A stretch of 64,000 nt of DNA, taken from contig JADKAE010000029.1 of NCBI GenBank assembly GCA_016715405.1, positions 12,219-76,218 of the forward strand. The letters are read 5' to 3'. The first letter of the stretch is position 1. Each line of letters opens with the position of its first letter. Below are positions 19,328 to 27,793 of the stretch, one piece after another. Below the pieces are notes generated by a model. It saw only the letters and a program-made list of their open reading frames with translations. It made no database searches and was not told where the DNA came from. The position numbers were made by a program, and so were the translations under genes. The DNA comes from Saprospiraceae bacterium. Lineage in GTDB: Bacteria > Bacteroidota > Bacteroidia > Chitinophagales > Saprospiraceae.

Positions 19328-20236
19328 TCAAAAATCAAAAATCACCCCCTCTCCCCCTCCCCCCCCTCTCTCCCTCCCCTTCCATGCTGCGCGGATCTGC
19401 TCGCTGGTTTGGCGGGAGCCGTCGTGGCTCCATCCGGGAGGACCGAAGAGATAACCCAGCGCTTGACGAAGATTGCGCGAGTGGAAAACGTCTTTAAACA
19501 TAGCAATCCACTCGTGGGTAGCAATCAGCAAAGGGTTATAGGTATGAATATTTTTAGTGAGTCCGTAATGCGGATGTTCTTCTTCTACCTGGAAAGTGCC
19601 GAATAGCCGGTCCCAGATGATCAGGATGCGCCCGTGGTTGCGATCGAGGTATTTGGGGTCGCTGGAGTGATGCACGCGGTGATGGGAGGGCGTATTCCAT
19701 AAAAATTCAGCCCATCGCGGCAATTTGCCAATAGCTTCTGTGTGTATCCAGAATTGGTACAAAAGACTAATTGCTTTAAGTGTAAAAATCATCGCCGGAT
19801 GAAAACCAACCAGCGGTAACCACAACCAGAAGACAAAGCCGCCGCTCAATTCGCCGGTCCAGGTCTGGCGCAGGGCAGTGCCCAGGTTGTAATGCTGCGA
19901 AGAGTGATGGATAACGTGCGAAGCCCAGAAATAACGGCTGCTATGGCTAATGCGGTGATACCAGTAATACGTTAAGTCTTCCGCAAAAAAAGCCGCTACC
20001 CAGGCCCACCACACAAAACCCCATTCCAAAAGCCGGTATTGATACACGAAGACCATCGATCCAAATACCATGCTTTTGGTCACCAACCCGATTAATACAT
20101 TGCCGATGCCCATGGCCAGACTGCTAAAGGTGTCTTTGGCTTCGTACCAATCTGCACGCCGGCGCCAGGCCAGTGCCGCTTCGGCCAGCAACAGGAGGAT
20201 AAATCCGGGTATCGAATAGTGAATGATGCTGTCCAT
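19328..20236 (-). CDS. Sterol desaturase / fatty acid hydroxylase family membrane protein
   Basis: About 302 residues from ATG 20236. Several hydrophobic segments (SIPGFILLLLAEAALA; NVLIGLVTKSMVFGSMVF; WVAAFFAEDL; GGFVFWLWLPLVG) and the eight-His di-iron motif: HRISH, HVIHHSSQHYN and HHRVHH. Integral membrane oxygenase acting on a lipid; fatty acid alkyl, sterol-like or carotenoid substrates are all possible. The extreme C-terminus after AAWKGRE is Gly/Arg/Glu-rich (RGGGGGEG) and is translated from a C/T-rich repeat tract (19344-19380), so the natural end seems displaced. Confidence 0.85.
   Translation of the reverse strand: MDSIIHYSIPGFILLLLAEAALAWRRRADWYEAKDTFSSLAMGIGNVLIGLVTKSMVFGSMVFVYQYRLLEWGFVWWAWVAAFFAEDLTYYWYHRISHSSRYFWASHVIHHSSQHYNLGTALRQTWTGELSGGFVFWLWLPLVGFHPAMIFTLKAISLLYQFWIHTEAIGKLPRWAEFLWNTPSHHRVHHSSDPKYLDRNHGRILIIWDRLFGTFQVEEEHPHYGLTKNIHTYNPLLIATHEWIAMFKDVFHSRNLRQALGYLFGPPGWSHDGSRQTSEQIRAAWKGRERGGGGGEGVIFDF
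19344..19380. repeat. C/T-rich tract at the end of the sterol-desaturase-like gene
   Basis: CCCCCTCTCCCCCTCC-type low-complexity run, same family as 52364-52397 and 59209-59245. It encodes the Gly/Arg/Glu tail of the minus-strand protein. Confidence 0.7.
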
Positions 20237-20278
20237 TGTAAGTGACAAGGTAAAACGTTGCCATCAATTTACAAAATG

Positions 20279-20350
20279 AAATAGTGAACTGTGAACAGTG
20301 AACTGTGAACTGCTCATCGATCTGTTCACAGTTCACTGTTCACAGTTCAC
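20279..20350. repeat. Palindromic heptad repeat (GTGAACT/CAGTTCA type)
   Basis: AACTGTGAACAGTGAACTGTG on the left pairs with CACAGTTCACTGTTCACAGTT on the right around CTCATCGATCTG. It lies in the divergent gap between the sterol-desaturase-like gene and sucC. Confidence 0.8.
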
Positions 20351-20356
20351 AACAAT

Positions 20357-20387
20357 TTTGGATATTGACTACAAAACTGTACTTTTG
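20357..20387 (+). promoter_or_regulatory. Promoter of sucC
   Basis: TTTG at 20357-20360, spacer 19 nt, perfect TACTTTTG at 20380-20387; 32 nt ahead of ATG 20420. Best promoter match in the window. Confidence 0.7.
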
Positions 20388-20419
20388 GGGCGATTTTTAA
20401 ACAATCCTGATTCCATACC

Positions 20420-21622
20420 ATGAATCTTCACGAATACCAGGGAAAAGCACTGTTGAAAAGCTACGGCGTAGCTATCCAGGAAGGCATTTTAGCGCAATCA
20501 GTAGATGAGGCGATAGCGGCATACGAGCAGATGCGCGGGCGTACAGGCTCCGACGTGGCTATTGTCAAAGCGCAGATCCACGCCGGCGGGCGCGGGAAAG
20601 GCGGCGGTATCAAACTCGCCAAAAACCTCGAAGAGGTAAAAACGCATGCCGGCAATATCCTGGGCATGATGCTCAAAACACCGCAGACACCCGGCGGACT
20701 CGAAGGCCCCGGCAAACTGGTGCGCAAAGTGCTGATCGCTGAAGATGCCTACGCCCCCGATTTCAATGCCTGCAAGGAGTTTTATGTGTCGATCCTGATG
20801 GACCGCCAGCGCAAGTGCAATGTGATCGTATATTCTACGGAAGGCGGCATGGACATCGAGGAAGTAGCCGAACATACGCCCCAACTCTTACATAAAGAAT
20901 ATATCGACCCCACTCTGGGGTTGCAGCCCTTTCAGGCGCGCAAAGTGGCTTTTAATCTGGGATTGGAAGGGCCGGCCATCAAAGAAATGGTGAAGTTTAT
21001 CACTTCGCTTTATAATGCTTTTGTGGGCGCCGACGCCTCTCTTTTTGAGATCAACCCCTGCCTAAAAACCGGCGACGGACGTATTATCGCCGTCGATAGC
21101 AAGGTAGTGCTCGACGACAATGCCCTGTACCGCCACCCCGAACTAGCCGACCAGCGCGATACCGATGAAGAAGACCCCACCGAAGTAGAAGCCAAATCTT
21201 ACGGCCTCAACTACGTGCAGCTCAGCGGCAACGTGGGTTGTATGGTCAACGGCGCCGGGCTCGCCATGGCCACGATGGATATTATCAAACTATCGGGCGG
21301 CGAACCCGCCAACTTCCTCGATGTGGGTGGCACCGCCGACGCTAAACGCGTGGAAAATGCCTTCCGAATTATCCTTCGCGACGAACGCGTGAAGGCGATC
21401 CTGATCAATATCTTCGGGGGTATCGTGCGCTGCGACCGCGTGGCCCAGGGCGTAGTAGATGCCTACAACAATATCGGCAATATCCACGTGCCCATTATTG
21501 TGCGCCTGCAAGGCACCAACGCCGACCTGGCTAAAAAGATTATCGACGATTCCGGACTCGAAGTGTATTCCGCTATCGCCCTCCAGGAAGCAGCTGATTT
21601 GGTGAAGAAAGTCTTAGCATAG
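20420..21622 (+). CDS. sucC: Succinyl-CoA synthetase (ADP-forming) beta subunit
   Basis: 400 residues. ATP-grasp domain (MNLHEYQGKALLKSYGV, AQIHAGGRGKGGGIKLA, FEINPCLKTGDGRIIAVDSKV) followed by the ligase-CoA domain (LSGNVGCMVNGAGLAMATMDIIKL, GGTADAKRVENAF, NIFGGIVRCDRVA). Forms the TCA-cycle enzyme with SucD, whose gene is elsewhere in the window. The protein ends at the conserved length; a long heptad array starts right after the stop. Confidence 0.96.
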   Translation: MNLHEYQGKALLKSYGVAIQEGILAQSVDEAIAAYEQMRGRTGSDVAIVKAQIHAGGRGKGGGIKLAKNLEEVKTHAGNILGMMLKTPQTPGGLEGPGKLVRKVLIAEDAYAPDFNACKEFYVSILMDRQRKCNVIVYSTEGGMDIEEVAEHTPQLLHKEYIDPTLGLQPFQARKVAFNLGLEGPAIKEMVKFITSLYNAFVGADASLFEINPCLKTGDGRIIAVDSKVVLDDNALYRHPELADQRDTDEEDPTEVEAKSYGLNYVQLSGNVGCMVNGAGLAMATMDIIKLSGGEPANFLDVGGTADAKRVENAFRIILRDERVKAILINIFGGIVRCDRVAQGVVDAYNNIGNIHVPIIVRLQGTNADLAKKIIDDSGLEVYSAIALQEAADLVKKVLA

Positions 21623-21783
21623 TCGGTTGTAGGTTGTCGGTTGTCTGTTATCCGTTCCTTATCTTTGCTAATTAATTTTAAACAGAGAACAGAGAACAGA
21701 GAACAGAGAACAGAGAACAGAGAACAGAGAACAGAGAACAGAGAACAGAGAACAGAGAACAGAAAACAGAAAACAGAAAACAA
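21623..21783. repeat. Heptad array with promoter-like core and (ACAGAGA)n leader
   Basis: 21623-21659: GGTTGTC-type units. 21660-21667: TATCTTTG, oriented toward pepT. 21680-21760: about eleven perfect tandem copies of ACAGAGA, then three of ACAGAAA, ending 3 nt before the pepT ATG. The array therefore lies in, or forms, the pepT leader. The core matches 18226-18265 and 19263-19302. Confidence 0.85.
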
Positions 21784-21785
21784 CC

Positions 21786-23033
21786 ATGTCCCTACCTATA
21801 AAATACTCCGTTCTCGAGCGCTTTTTGCGTTACGTGGTCATCGACACCCAGTCGGATCCGGAATCGAAGACATACCCATCTACGGAAAAGCAAAAAGACC
21901 TGGGACGGGTATTGGTCGAGGAACTCAAGTTGCTGGGTGTGGCTGATGCCGAGTTAGACGAATTCTGCTATATATACGGTACCATCCCCGCCAATACGGA
22001 TAAAAAAGTACCCGTCATTTGTTATTGTTCGCACATGGACACCTCGCCCGACAGTAGCGGTACGGGTGTCAAACCCATTGTGCACCGCAAGTATGACGGC
22101 GCTGATATCGTATTGCCCGACGACCCCAACGTGGTGATCCGCCTGGCCGACCACCCCGACCTGGCCGAGCAGATGGGCAACGACATCGTCACTGCCAGCG
22201 GCGCCACCCTACTCGGCGCCGACAATAAGTCAGGACTGGCGGCCATTATGAATACGGTCCAGTTTTTTATGGAAAATCCGGGCGTAAAACACGGTACCAT
22301 CAAAATACTGTTCACCCCCGACGAAGAAATAGGCCGGGGCGTAGACAAAGTAGACCTAAAAAAACTGGGCGCCGACTTCTGCTACACCGTCGACGGAGAA
22401 CGCTTGGGTTCGCTCGAAGACGAGACCTTCAGCGCCGATGCCGTGGTGATCACCATTAACGGCGTAAGCGCCCACCCGGGTTTTGCCAAAGGCAAAATGG
22501 AAAACGCCATCAAAATTGCCGGCGACATCCTGGCCCGGCTGCCCAAAAACCGTCTCAGCCCCGAAACCACCGAAGGCCGCGAAGGCTTTGTCCACCCCGT
22601 GATGATGAGCGGCAATGCCGAACAGGCCACCCTGCGCTTCATTATCCGCGACTTTGCGGTAGCCGGCCTCAAGGCCCATGAAGCCGAACTCGAGCAGATC
22701 GTGAAGGACGTGATGGCCAATTACCCGCGTTCTACCTACGACTGGAAACTCACCGAGCAATACCGCAATATGAAAGAGGTGCTCGACCAGCACCCTCAAA
22801 TCGTAACACACGCCGTAGAGGCCATCAAACGCGCAAGTTTGCAGCCCCACCTTTCGAGCATCCGCGGAGGTACCGACGGCTCCAGGCTTTCCTTTATGGG
22901 ATTACCCTCTCCAAATATCTTTGCCGGCGAACACGCCTTCCACTCCAAGCAGGAATGGGTATCGGTGCAAGACATGCAAAAAGCAGTCGAGACGCTGGTG
23001 CACCTTGCGATGGTTTGGGAGGAGAAGGCGTAA
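21786..23033 (+). CDS. pepT: Peptidase T (tripeptide aminopeptidase)
   Basis: 415 residues, the normal length. M20 family di-zinc exopeptidase. Metal ligands and catalytic residues in CYCSHMDTSPD, LLGADNKSGLAA, FTPDEEIGRGVDK, VDGERLGSLEDETF and the C-terminal GEHAFHSKQEW; dimerisation domain in the middle (INGVSAHPGFAKGKMENAI). Removes N-terminal residues from tripeptides. Leader made of ACAGAGA repeats; stop codon is the first part of the palindrome at 23031-23059. Confidence 0.95.
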   Translation: MSLPIKYSVLERFLRYVVIDTQSDPESKTYPSTEKQKDLGRVLVEELKLLGVADAELDEFCYIYGTIPANTDKKVPVICYCSHMDTSPDSSGTGVKPIVHRKYDGADIVLPDDPNVVIRLADHPDLAEQMGNDIVTASGATLLGADNKSGLAAIMNTVQFFMENPGVKHGTIKILFTPDEEIGRGVDKVDLKKLGADFCYTVDGERLGSLEDETFSADAVVITINGVSAHPGFAKGKMENAIKIAGDILARLPKNRLSPETTEGREGFVHPVMMSGNAEQATLRFIIRDFAVAGLKAHEAELEQIVKDVMANYPRSTYDWKLTEQYRNMKEVLDQHPQIVTHAVEAIKRASLQPHLSSIRGGTDGSRLSFMGLPSPNIFAGEHAFHSKQEWVSVQDMQKAVETLVHLAMVWEEKA

Positions 23034-23059
23034 TGTTTACTAAACTTTAGTAAACATTA
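23031..23059. repeat. 29-bp perfect palindrome after pepT
   Basis: TAATGTTTACTAAA and its exact complement around one C. Contains the pepT stop codon. The core ATGTTTACTAAACTT recurs as the inner arm of the palindromic element at 34083-34192. Confidence 0.8.
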
Positions 23060-23155
23060 ATTGTATCTATACGGGTATCGTCATCCATTAGACCAAAACA
23101 CAAGCGATAATATTCAATATTCCGCTTATGTTTGAGAAATAATAAACTACCCCGT

Positions 23156-25492
23156 ATGAAGATTGCGTTACGCCAGCTCCAGTTTGTCTTTCTTTTCAGC
23201 ATAGCTGTATTTTCATTGAATGCCCAGCCGCTTCCCTGCGGCGTCAATCCTGCCATGACTTCTACCTGCGCCCCGGCCTGCGTGATCTGCGATATTGACG
23301 GCTTTACAGGTATCAACAGCAGCCAGATACAGGGCCAGGCGCCTCCGGGCTTTTGCACCACCCAGATACACCACATGCAGTGGATTGCCTTTATTGCGGG
23401 TACGCCCAATATCGAATTATCCGTCCAGGTTTTTAATTGTCAGTTGGGATTGGGGCTCGAAATAGGCATCTATCAAAGCCTCAACTGCCAGAATTTCACC
23501 CTCGTTTCAAATTGTAATACGGACGTCGATAACAATTCGACGGCCATTTTCACCAATACCGTACCGCTGACAGTCGGCCAATATTATTATTTTGTAATGG
23601 ATGGAAGCGGCGACGATGTGTGCAGCTATACCATTACCGTATTGCAGGGAAGTACCGAAGTTTCTCCCTTATCTACCTCAGGCACGATTGCCGGCCCTGC
23701 TGAAGGATGTACGGGCACTACTTCGCAATACAGTGCCGACACTATTGTAGGCGCCACCCAATACAGGTGGACGCTGAATAATACGCTCATAGGCACAAAC
23801 CAATCTGTATCTATCGACTGGATGACAACCGGCTCTTACCAGCTATGCGTAACTGCGGCAAATGCCTGTGATGAGGCTACCCCAAGTTGCCGCACGATTC
23901 TTATCGAAGATATTCCGCCCACTATTATCGAACAGGCGATTTGTGAAAACGACTGCCTTGACTTTGCCGATACGACACTGTGCGACCCCGGGGTTTACGA
24001 GTTTCATTATACTGTGGCGGGAGGCTGTGATAGCATGGTACAATTGATTCTAACTGAAAATTTGGTAATAGAAACCGACCTGAGTTTTTATATCTGCGAA
24101 GGCGACAGTATTCCGATAGGCAATTCCTCGTTTTCACTTCCCGGGCAATACGACGTAGCGCTGACCTCCGTCAACGGCTGCGACAGCATCATTCACCTCA
24201 CACTGAATAATATTGTTTGCGAAATGCAGGGCGACATTCAAGCAGGGCCTGTGCGCTGTTTTGGTGAAAACTCGGGGTCGCTCACCTTTGCGATAACCGA
24301 CGGCACACCGCCGTTTACCTATACCTGGGCGCGCACCAACGGCAATCCGTCGGGCAACGGAGCGCTGACGAGTGCCAACCAACCGCAAACGATCAATAAC
24401 CTGCCGCCGGGCGTTTACCTGGTCACCGTCTCCGACACTTTTGGCAACGACGTAGTGCTCATCGCCGAGATCTCCGAGCCGCAGCCGCTCGCTTTGTCGT
24501 GGAACTTGTCCGATTACAACGGAGTCAATATATCCTGCTTCGGCGGGCAGGACGGCCTGCTGGAAGTGCTGCCACAGGGCGGCACATTGCCCTATTCGTT
24601 CCTTTGGGATACGGGCAACACTTCGGCCCAACTCAACGGCATCCCTGCCGGGTTTTATTCGGTGACCGTCACCGATAGCCGCGGATGCCTGCTCAGCGGC
24701 AGCAACCTCCTCGAGGAACCCGCCGAGTTGACCCTTTCTGCCGTATTTACGTATCCCAATTGTGAAGGCCCGGAAACTGGCAGTATCAGCCTAACATCGG
24801 CAAGTGGAGGTATCGAGCCCTATTTGTACGAACTCAAAGGCCAGGTTTTTGGAGTGGTCACGGAGTTCCCCAATTTGCCAGAAGGCGATTATACCCTTGT
24901 CGTCCAGGACGCCAACGGCTGTACCGCCGATACGACTGCGCAACTCGTGGCGGCAGCCATCCCCCAGATTGATGCCGGCGAAGACGTCATCATCGCGCTT
25001 GCCGAAAGCACCCCGTTACGGGTAATTATCAACCTGCTGCCCGATACCATTCAGTGGTCGCCGCCGTATAATCTCTCGTGTATCGATTGCCCCGACCCTG
25101 TGGCCATGCCCTACCACACCACCACTTATACCGTCAGCGTAACTTCTGCCGACGATTGCCTCACCACCGATAGTGTAACCGTGCTGGTAGCCAAAATCAG
25201 GGACGTATTCATTCCCAACGCCTTCAGTCCCAATGCCGACGGGATCAACGACCTGCTAAGCATATTTACAGGACCGGAAGTTCGCCTCGTAAAGTCGTTG
25301 AAAGTATTCTCCCGCTGGGGCGAATTGGTGTACGAGTTACGCGATTTTGCACCCAATGATTCAAGTGTTGGCTGGAATGGCGAATTCAGGGGCAAACCCA
25401 TGCCGCAAGGCATATTTGTGTACCTCGTCGATTTGGAATTCATTGACGATGAGGTGATCAGCGTGGAGGGGGATGTGATGTTGGTGAGGTGA
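23156..25492 (+). CDS. Large secreted protein with PKD/SprB-like repeats and gliding-motility C-terminal domain
   Basis: 778 residues from ATG 23156. Signal peptide (QFVFLFSIAVFSLNAQ), a Cys-rich N-terminal domain (CGVNPAMTSTCAPACVICD), Ig/PKD-like domains, SprB-type repeats near residues 380-610 (PPFTYTWA, LPPGVYLVTVSD, GTLPYSFLWDTG, GFYSVTVTDSRGC), and the C-terminal gliding-motility-associated domain VFIPNAFSPNADGINDLL...GWNGEFRGKPMPQGIFVYLVDL, a type B signal for the type IX secretion system. Predicted cell-surface adhesin or matrix protein. A TATGTTTG element lies at 23127-23134. Confidence 0.85.
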   Translation: MKIALRQLQFVFLFSIAVFSLNAQPLPCGVNPAMTSTCAPACVICDIDGFTGINSSQIQGQAPPGFCTTQIHHMQWIAFIAGTPNIELSVQVFNCQLGLGLEIGIYQSLNCQNFTLVSNCNTDVDNNSTAIFTNTVPLTVGQYYYFVMDGSGDDVCSYTITVLQGSTEVSPLSTSGTIAGPAEGCTGTTSQYSADTIVGATQYRWTLNNTLIGTNQSVSIDWMTTGSYQLCVTAANACDEATPSCRTILIEDIPPTIIEQAICENDCLDFADTTLCDPGVYEFHYTVAGGCDSMVQLILTENLVIETDLSFYICEGDSIPIGNSSFSLPGQYDVALTSVNGCDSIIHLTLNNIVCEMQGDIQAGPVRCFGENSGSLTFAITDGTPPFTYTWARTNGNPSGNGALTSANQPQTINNLPPGVYLVTVSDTFGNDVVLIAEISEPQPLALSWNLSDYNGVNISCFGGQDGLLEVLPQGGTLPYSFLWDTGNTSAQLNGIPAGFYSVTVTDSRGCLLSGSNLLEEPAELTLSAVFTYPNCEGPETGSISLTSASGGIEPYLYELKGQVFGVVTEFPNLPEGDYTLVVQDANGCTADTTAQLVAAAIPQIDAGEDVIIALAESTPLRVIINLLPDTIQWSPPYNLSCIDCPDPVAMPYHTTTYTVSVTSADDCLTTDSVTVLVAKIRDVFIPNAFSPNADGINDLLSIFTGPEVRLVKSLKVFSRWGELVYELRDFAPNDSSVGWNGEFRGKPMPQGIFVYLVDLEFIDDEVISVEGDVMLVR

Positions 25493-25499
25493 ATTAGTT

Positions 25500-25566
25500 A
25501 TCAGCAGTCGGCGGTCGGCAGTCGGCTGCTGAGTGCTGGGCGCTAAGTGCCGACCGCCGACCGCCA
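25500..25566. repeat. Palindromic heptad repeat (CAGTCGG/CGGTCGG type)
   Basis: Left: CAGTCGG CGGTCGG CAGTCGG; right: GCCGACC GCCGACC GCC; about 20 nt between. Separates convergent genes and starts 8 nt after the stop of the secreted protein. Confidence 0.8.
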
Positions 25567-25568
25567 AC

Positions 25569-26594
25569 TCAAAGTTTTCCCAAAAACGCCAGCGTATCCA
25601 CGCCGTCGGCGTAATCCCAGAGGGCGGGTTGCTGGGCCTGGCCGAAAGGCACAAGGGGGAGGTTTAACTCGGGAAAGTCGCCCACGATACACTGGATCTC
25701 TTCCTGGCGGGTTTCGAGGGTTTGGCGTAGTTCTTCAGGTGAGTCGTAATATTCGTAATACAGCCCGGCGATATGCGATTGCAGGGATTCGTTTTCGGTG
25801 AGTATCACGCTGCCGTTGGCCAAATGGGGCACGCGGTTGAGGATAAAAATGGCGGTATTATAATCGAAATTGTGTTTGTACTTATCGTGTAATACGATCT
25901 GCCGGTATTCGTGCAGGGCCTCCAGCAGCGGTTCAAAAGCGTAATTGCGGGGCACATAAATTTTGGCTACGCTGCGGCAGCCCAATCCAAAAAACTGCAA
26001 TATATCATTGCCCAGCGCCAGCAATTCTGCTTGGGTTTCACGACCGTGGAGCACCGCCACGGCGTTGCGGTTGTGCCGGATGATATGCGGATAAACGCCG
26101 AAATAAGCCTCGAAATAACGCGCCGAGTTATTGCTGCCGGTGGCGATAACCGCATCGAAGCCGCTGAGCCGCTCAGCGACCTCAAAATACCCGGCAGTGC
26201 GTTCGTCGATGCGAGCCAACAGTTTGAGCAAATAAGGCAGCAGATAAGGGTCTTTATCCGAAAGCTTGATTTGCGCTTTATGGCCGGATACAAATACACA
26301 CAAGATATCGTGGAAACCCACCAATGGGATATTGCCCGCCAGGACAAGCCCAACAATCCTGAGAGTTGGGTTCACTTCCGGCAGGTGGTAAGGCTCAAGC
26401 CATAACGCCAGCTTTTGTGCATCGAGAAACTGGCCGGCGATGGCGGCCAGGGCGCGTTGCTGGCTGTCGGGCGTAAACCAGGCGTTGTGGTAGTGGGTGC
26501 GTTGTATGAGGGCTTGCAGGTATTCGTCGTCGTTTGCCGACAGGTGGCGGCCCAGTTTAATAAGCGCATCGAGGCGTTGGGAGAGCGTCATCAT
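25569..26594 (-). CDS. Acyl-CoA reductase (LuxC family)
   Basis: About 341 residues. LuxC-like, aldehyde-dehydrogenase fold: LVLAGNIPLVGFHDILCVFVSGHKAQIKLSDKDPYLLP, AVIATGSNNSARYFEAYFG, and the active-site region QFFGLGCRSVAKIYVP with the presumed nucleophilic Cys. Reduces a fatty acyl-CoA to aldehyde; the physiological product in Bacteroidota is unknown. ATG 26594 overlaps the rluD stop (ATGATG/TGA), so it is translationally coupled to rluD. Confidence 0.82.
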   Translation of the reverse strand: MMTLSQRLDALIKLGRHLSANDDEYLQALIQRTHYHNAWFTPDSQQRALAAIAGQFLDAQKLALWLEPYHLPEVNPTLRIVGLVLAGNIPLVGFHDILCVFVSGHKAQIKLSDKDPYLLPYLLKLLARIDERTAGYFEVAERLSGFDAVIATGSNNSARYFEAYFGVYPHIIRHNRNAVAVLHGRETQAELLALGNDILQFFGLGCRSVAKIYVPRNYAFEPLLEALHEYRQIVLHDKYKHNFDYNTAIFILNRVPHLANGSVILTENESLQSHIAGLYYEYYDSPEELRQTLETRQEEIQCIVGDFPELNLPLVPFGQAQQPALWDYADGVDTLAFLGKL

Positions 26595-27646
26595 TTGAAT
26601 TTTGCCGATTTTCGTTCGTCTACATAAGCCCGCCACATATCCAGCCCTTGCTGAAAATCGGCCGGCGGCTCGCATTCGAACTGCATCCATTGGCCCGTAT
26701 CAGGGTGTTCAAAACCCAGGGATTTGGCGTGCAGGGCCTGGCGTGGCAATGCGGTGAATACTTTTTCTACAAAATCTTTATACCTGCTAAATACCGTTCC
26801 TCTCACAATGCGGTCGCCGCCGTAGCGATCGTCGCTAAACAACGGATGGCCGATGTACTGCATGTGCACCCTGATCTGGTGGGTTCGGCCGGTTTCCAGG
26901 TTGCATTGTACGAGACTTACGTAGTACATGCGCTCCAGGACTTTAAAATGCGTGACGGCCCATTTGCCTTCGTCGCCATCGGGGAAAACGGTAAACAAGT
27001 GGCGATAACGCGGATTGCGGCCTACATGGCCTACGATCGTGCCCTCGTCGTCTTTGGGTTCGCCCCAAATGAGCGCCAGATAAGTTCGTTCGATGGTATG
27101 GTAGAAAAATTGTTTGGCGAGGTGCGTCATGGCGTATTCCGACTTGGCAATGACCATCAGGCCCGACGTATTTTTGTCGATGCGGTGTACCAGTCCTACC
27201 CGGTCTTCATAGTTGCCTTCCATCACCGGCAGGTTGCGAAAGTGGTAGATGAGCGCGTTGACCAGGGTGCCTTTGAAATGACCAATACCCGGATGAACCA
27301 CCATGCCCGCCGGCTTGTTGATGACCAGCAGATGGTCGTCTTCGTAGATGATATCGAGGGGAATATTCTGCGGGAAGATCCGGAATGGCTCCGATACCGC
27401 CCGCGGCATGATCGTCGAGATTTGCTGGCCTGGTTTGATTTTGAAGTTGGGTTTTACTTCCTGCCCGTCTACTCTTATAGCGCCGGCCTTGAGGCCGATC
27501 TGGATGCGATTGCGCGACACATTGTTGAGCCTGTCCATTAGGAACTTGTCGATCCGGATGGGCGCTTGTTTCGGATCGACCACAATGACTTGATAATCCT
27601 GTAAGTCATCTGACGATTGATCATTATCAATTGGCTCTTCATTCAT
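26591..27646 (-). CDS. rluD: RluA-family 23S rRNA pseudouridine synthase (RluD-like)
   Basis: 351 residues. N-terminal S4 RNA-binding domain (IRIDKFLMDRLNNVSRNRIQIGLKAGAIRVDG) and the catalytic domain with the family motif VHRIDKNTSGLMVIAKSE, whose Asp attacks the uridine, plus GRTHQIRVHMQYIGHPLFSDDRYGG. The double-domain layout fits RluD, which modifies helix 69 of 23S rRNA. An acidic extension (NEEPIDNDQSSDDLQDYQ) precedes the S4 domain. The paralog RluC cannot be fully excluded. Confidence 0.88.
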   Translation of the reverse strand: MNEEPIDNDQSSDDLQDYQVIVVDPKQAPIRIDKFLMDRLNNVSRNRIQIGLKAGAIRVDGQEVKPNFKIKPGQQISTIMPRAVSEPFRIFPQNIPLDIIYEDDHLLVINKPAGMVVHPGIGHFKGTLVNALIYHFRNLPVMEGNYEDRVGLVHRIDKNTSGLMVIAKSEYAMTHLAKQFFYHTIERTYLALIWGEPKDDEGTIVGHVGRNPRYRHLFTVFPDGDEGKWAVTHFKVLERMYYVSLVQCNLETGRTHQIRVHMQYIGHPLFSDDRYGGDRIVRGTVFSRYKDFVEKVFTALPRQALHAKSLGFEHPDTGQWMQFECEPPADFQQGLDMWRAYVDERKSAKFK

Positions 27647-27793
27647 AGTTTCGACACCTGTGTTTGGGCGCTCTCTTTCACTAGTCTGTATTTGGGTATA
27701 AACGGTTAAGGCCCAAAAATAGTTGATGTTTCTTTTTTTTGACGTTGAATTATCAGATTATTAATTCATTTTTCTATCAAAACCAATCGCTTT

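Noticed and set aside
21463..21783. Minus-strand ORF with FSVLCSL repeated four times
   Set aside because: It is only the translation of the (ACAGAGA)n heptad array; a 7-nt period gives a 7-residue repeat in any open frame.
21680..21783. CRISPR-like direct repeats
   Set aside because: Units are 7 bp with no spacers, and no cas genes are near.
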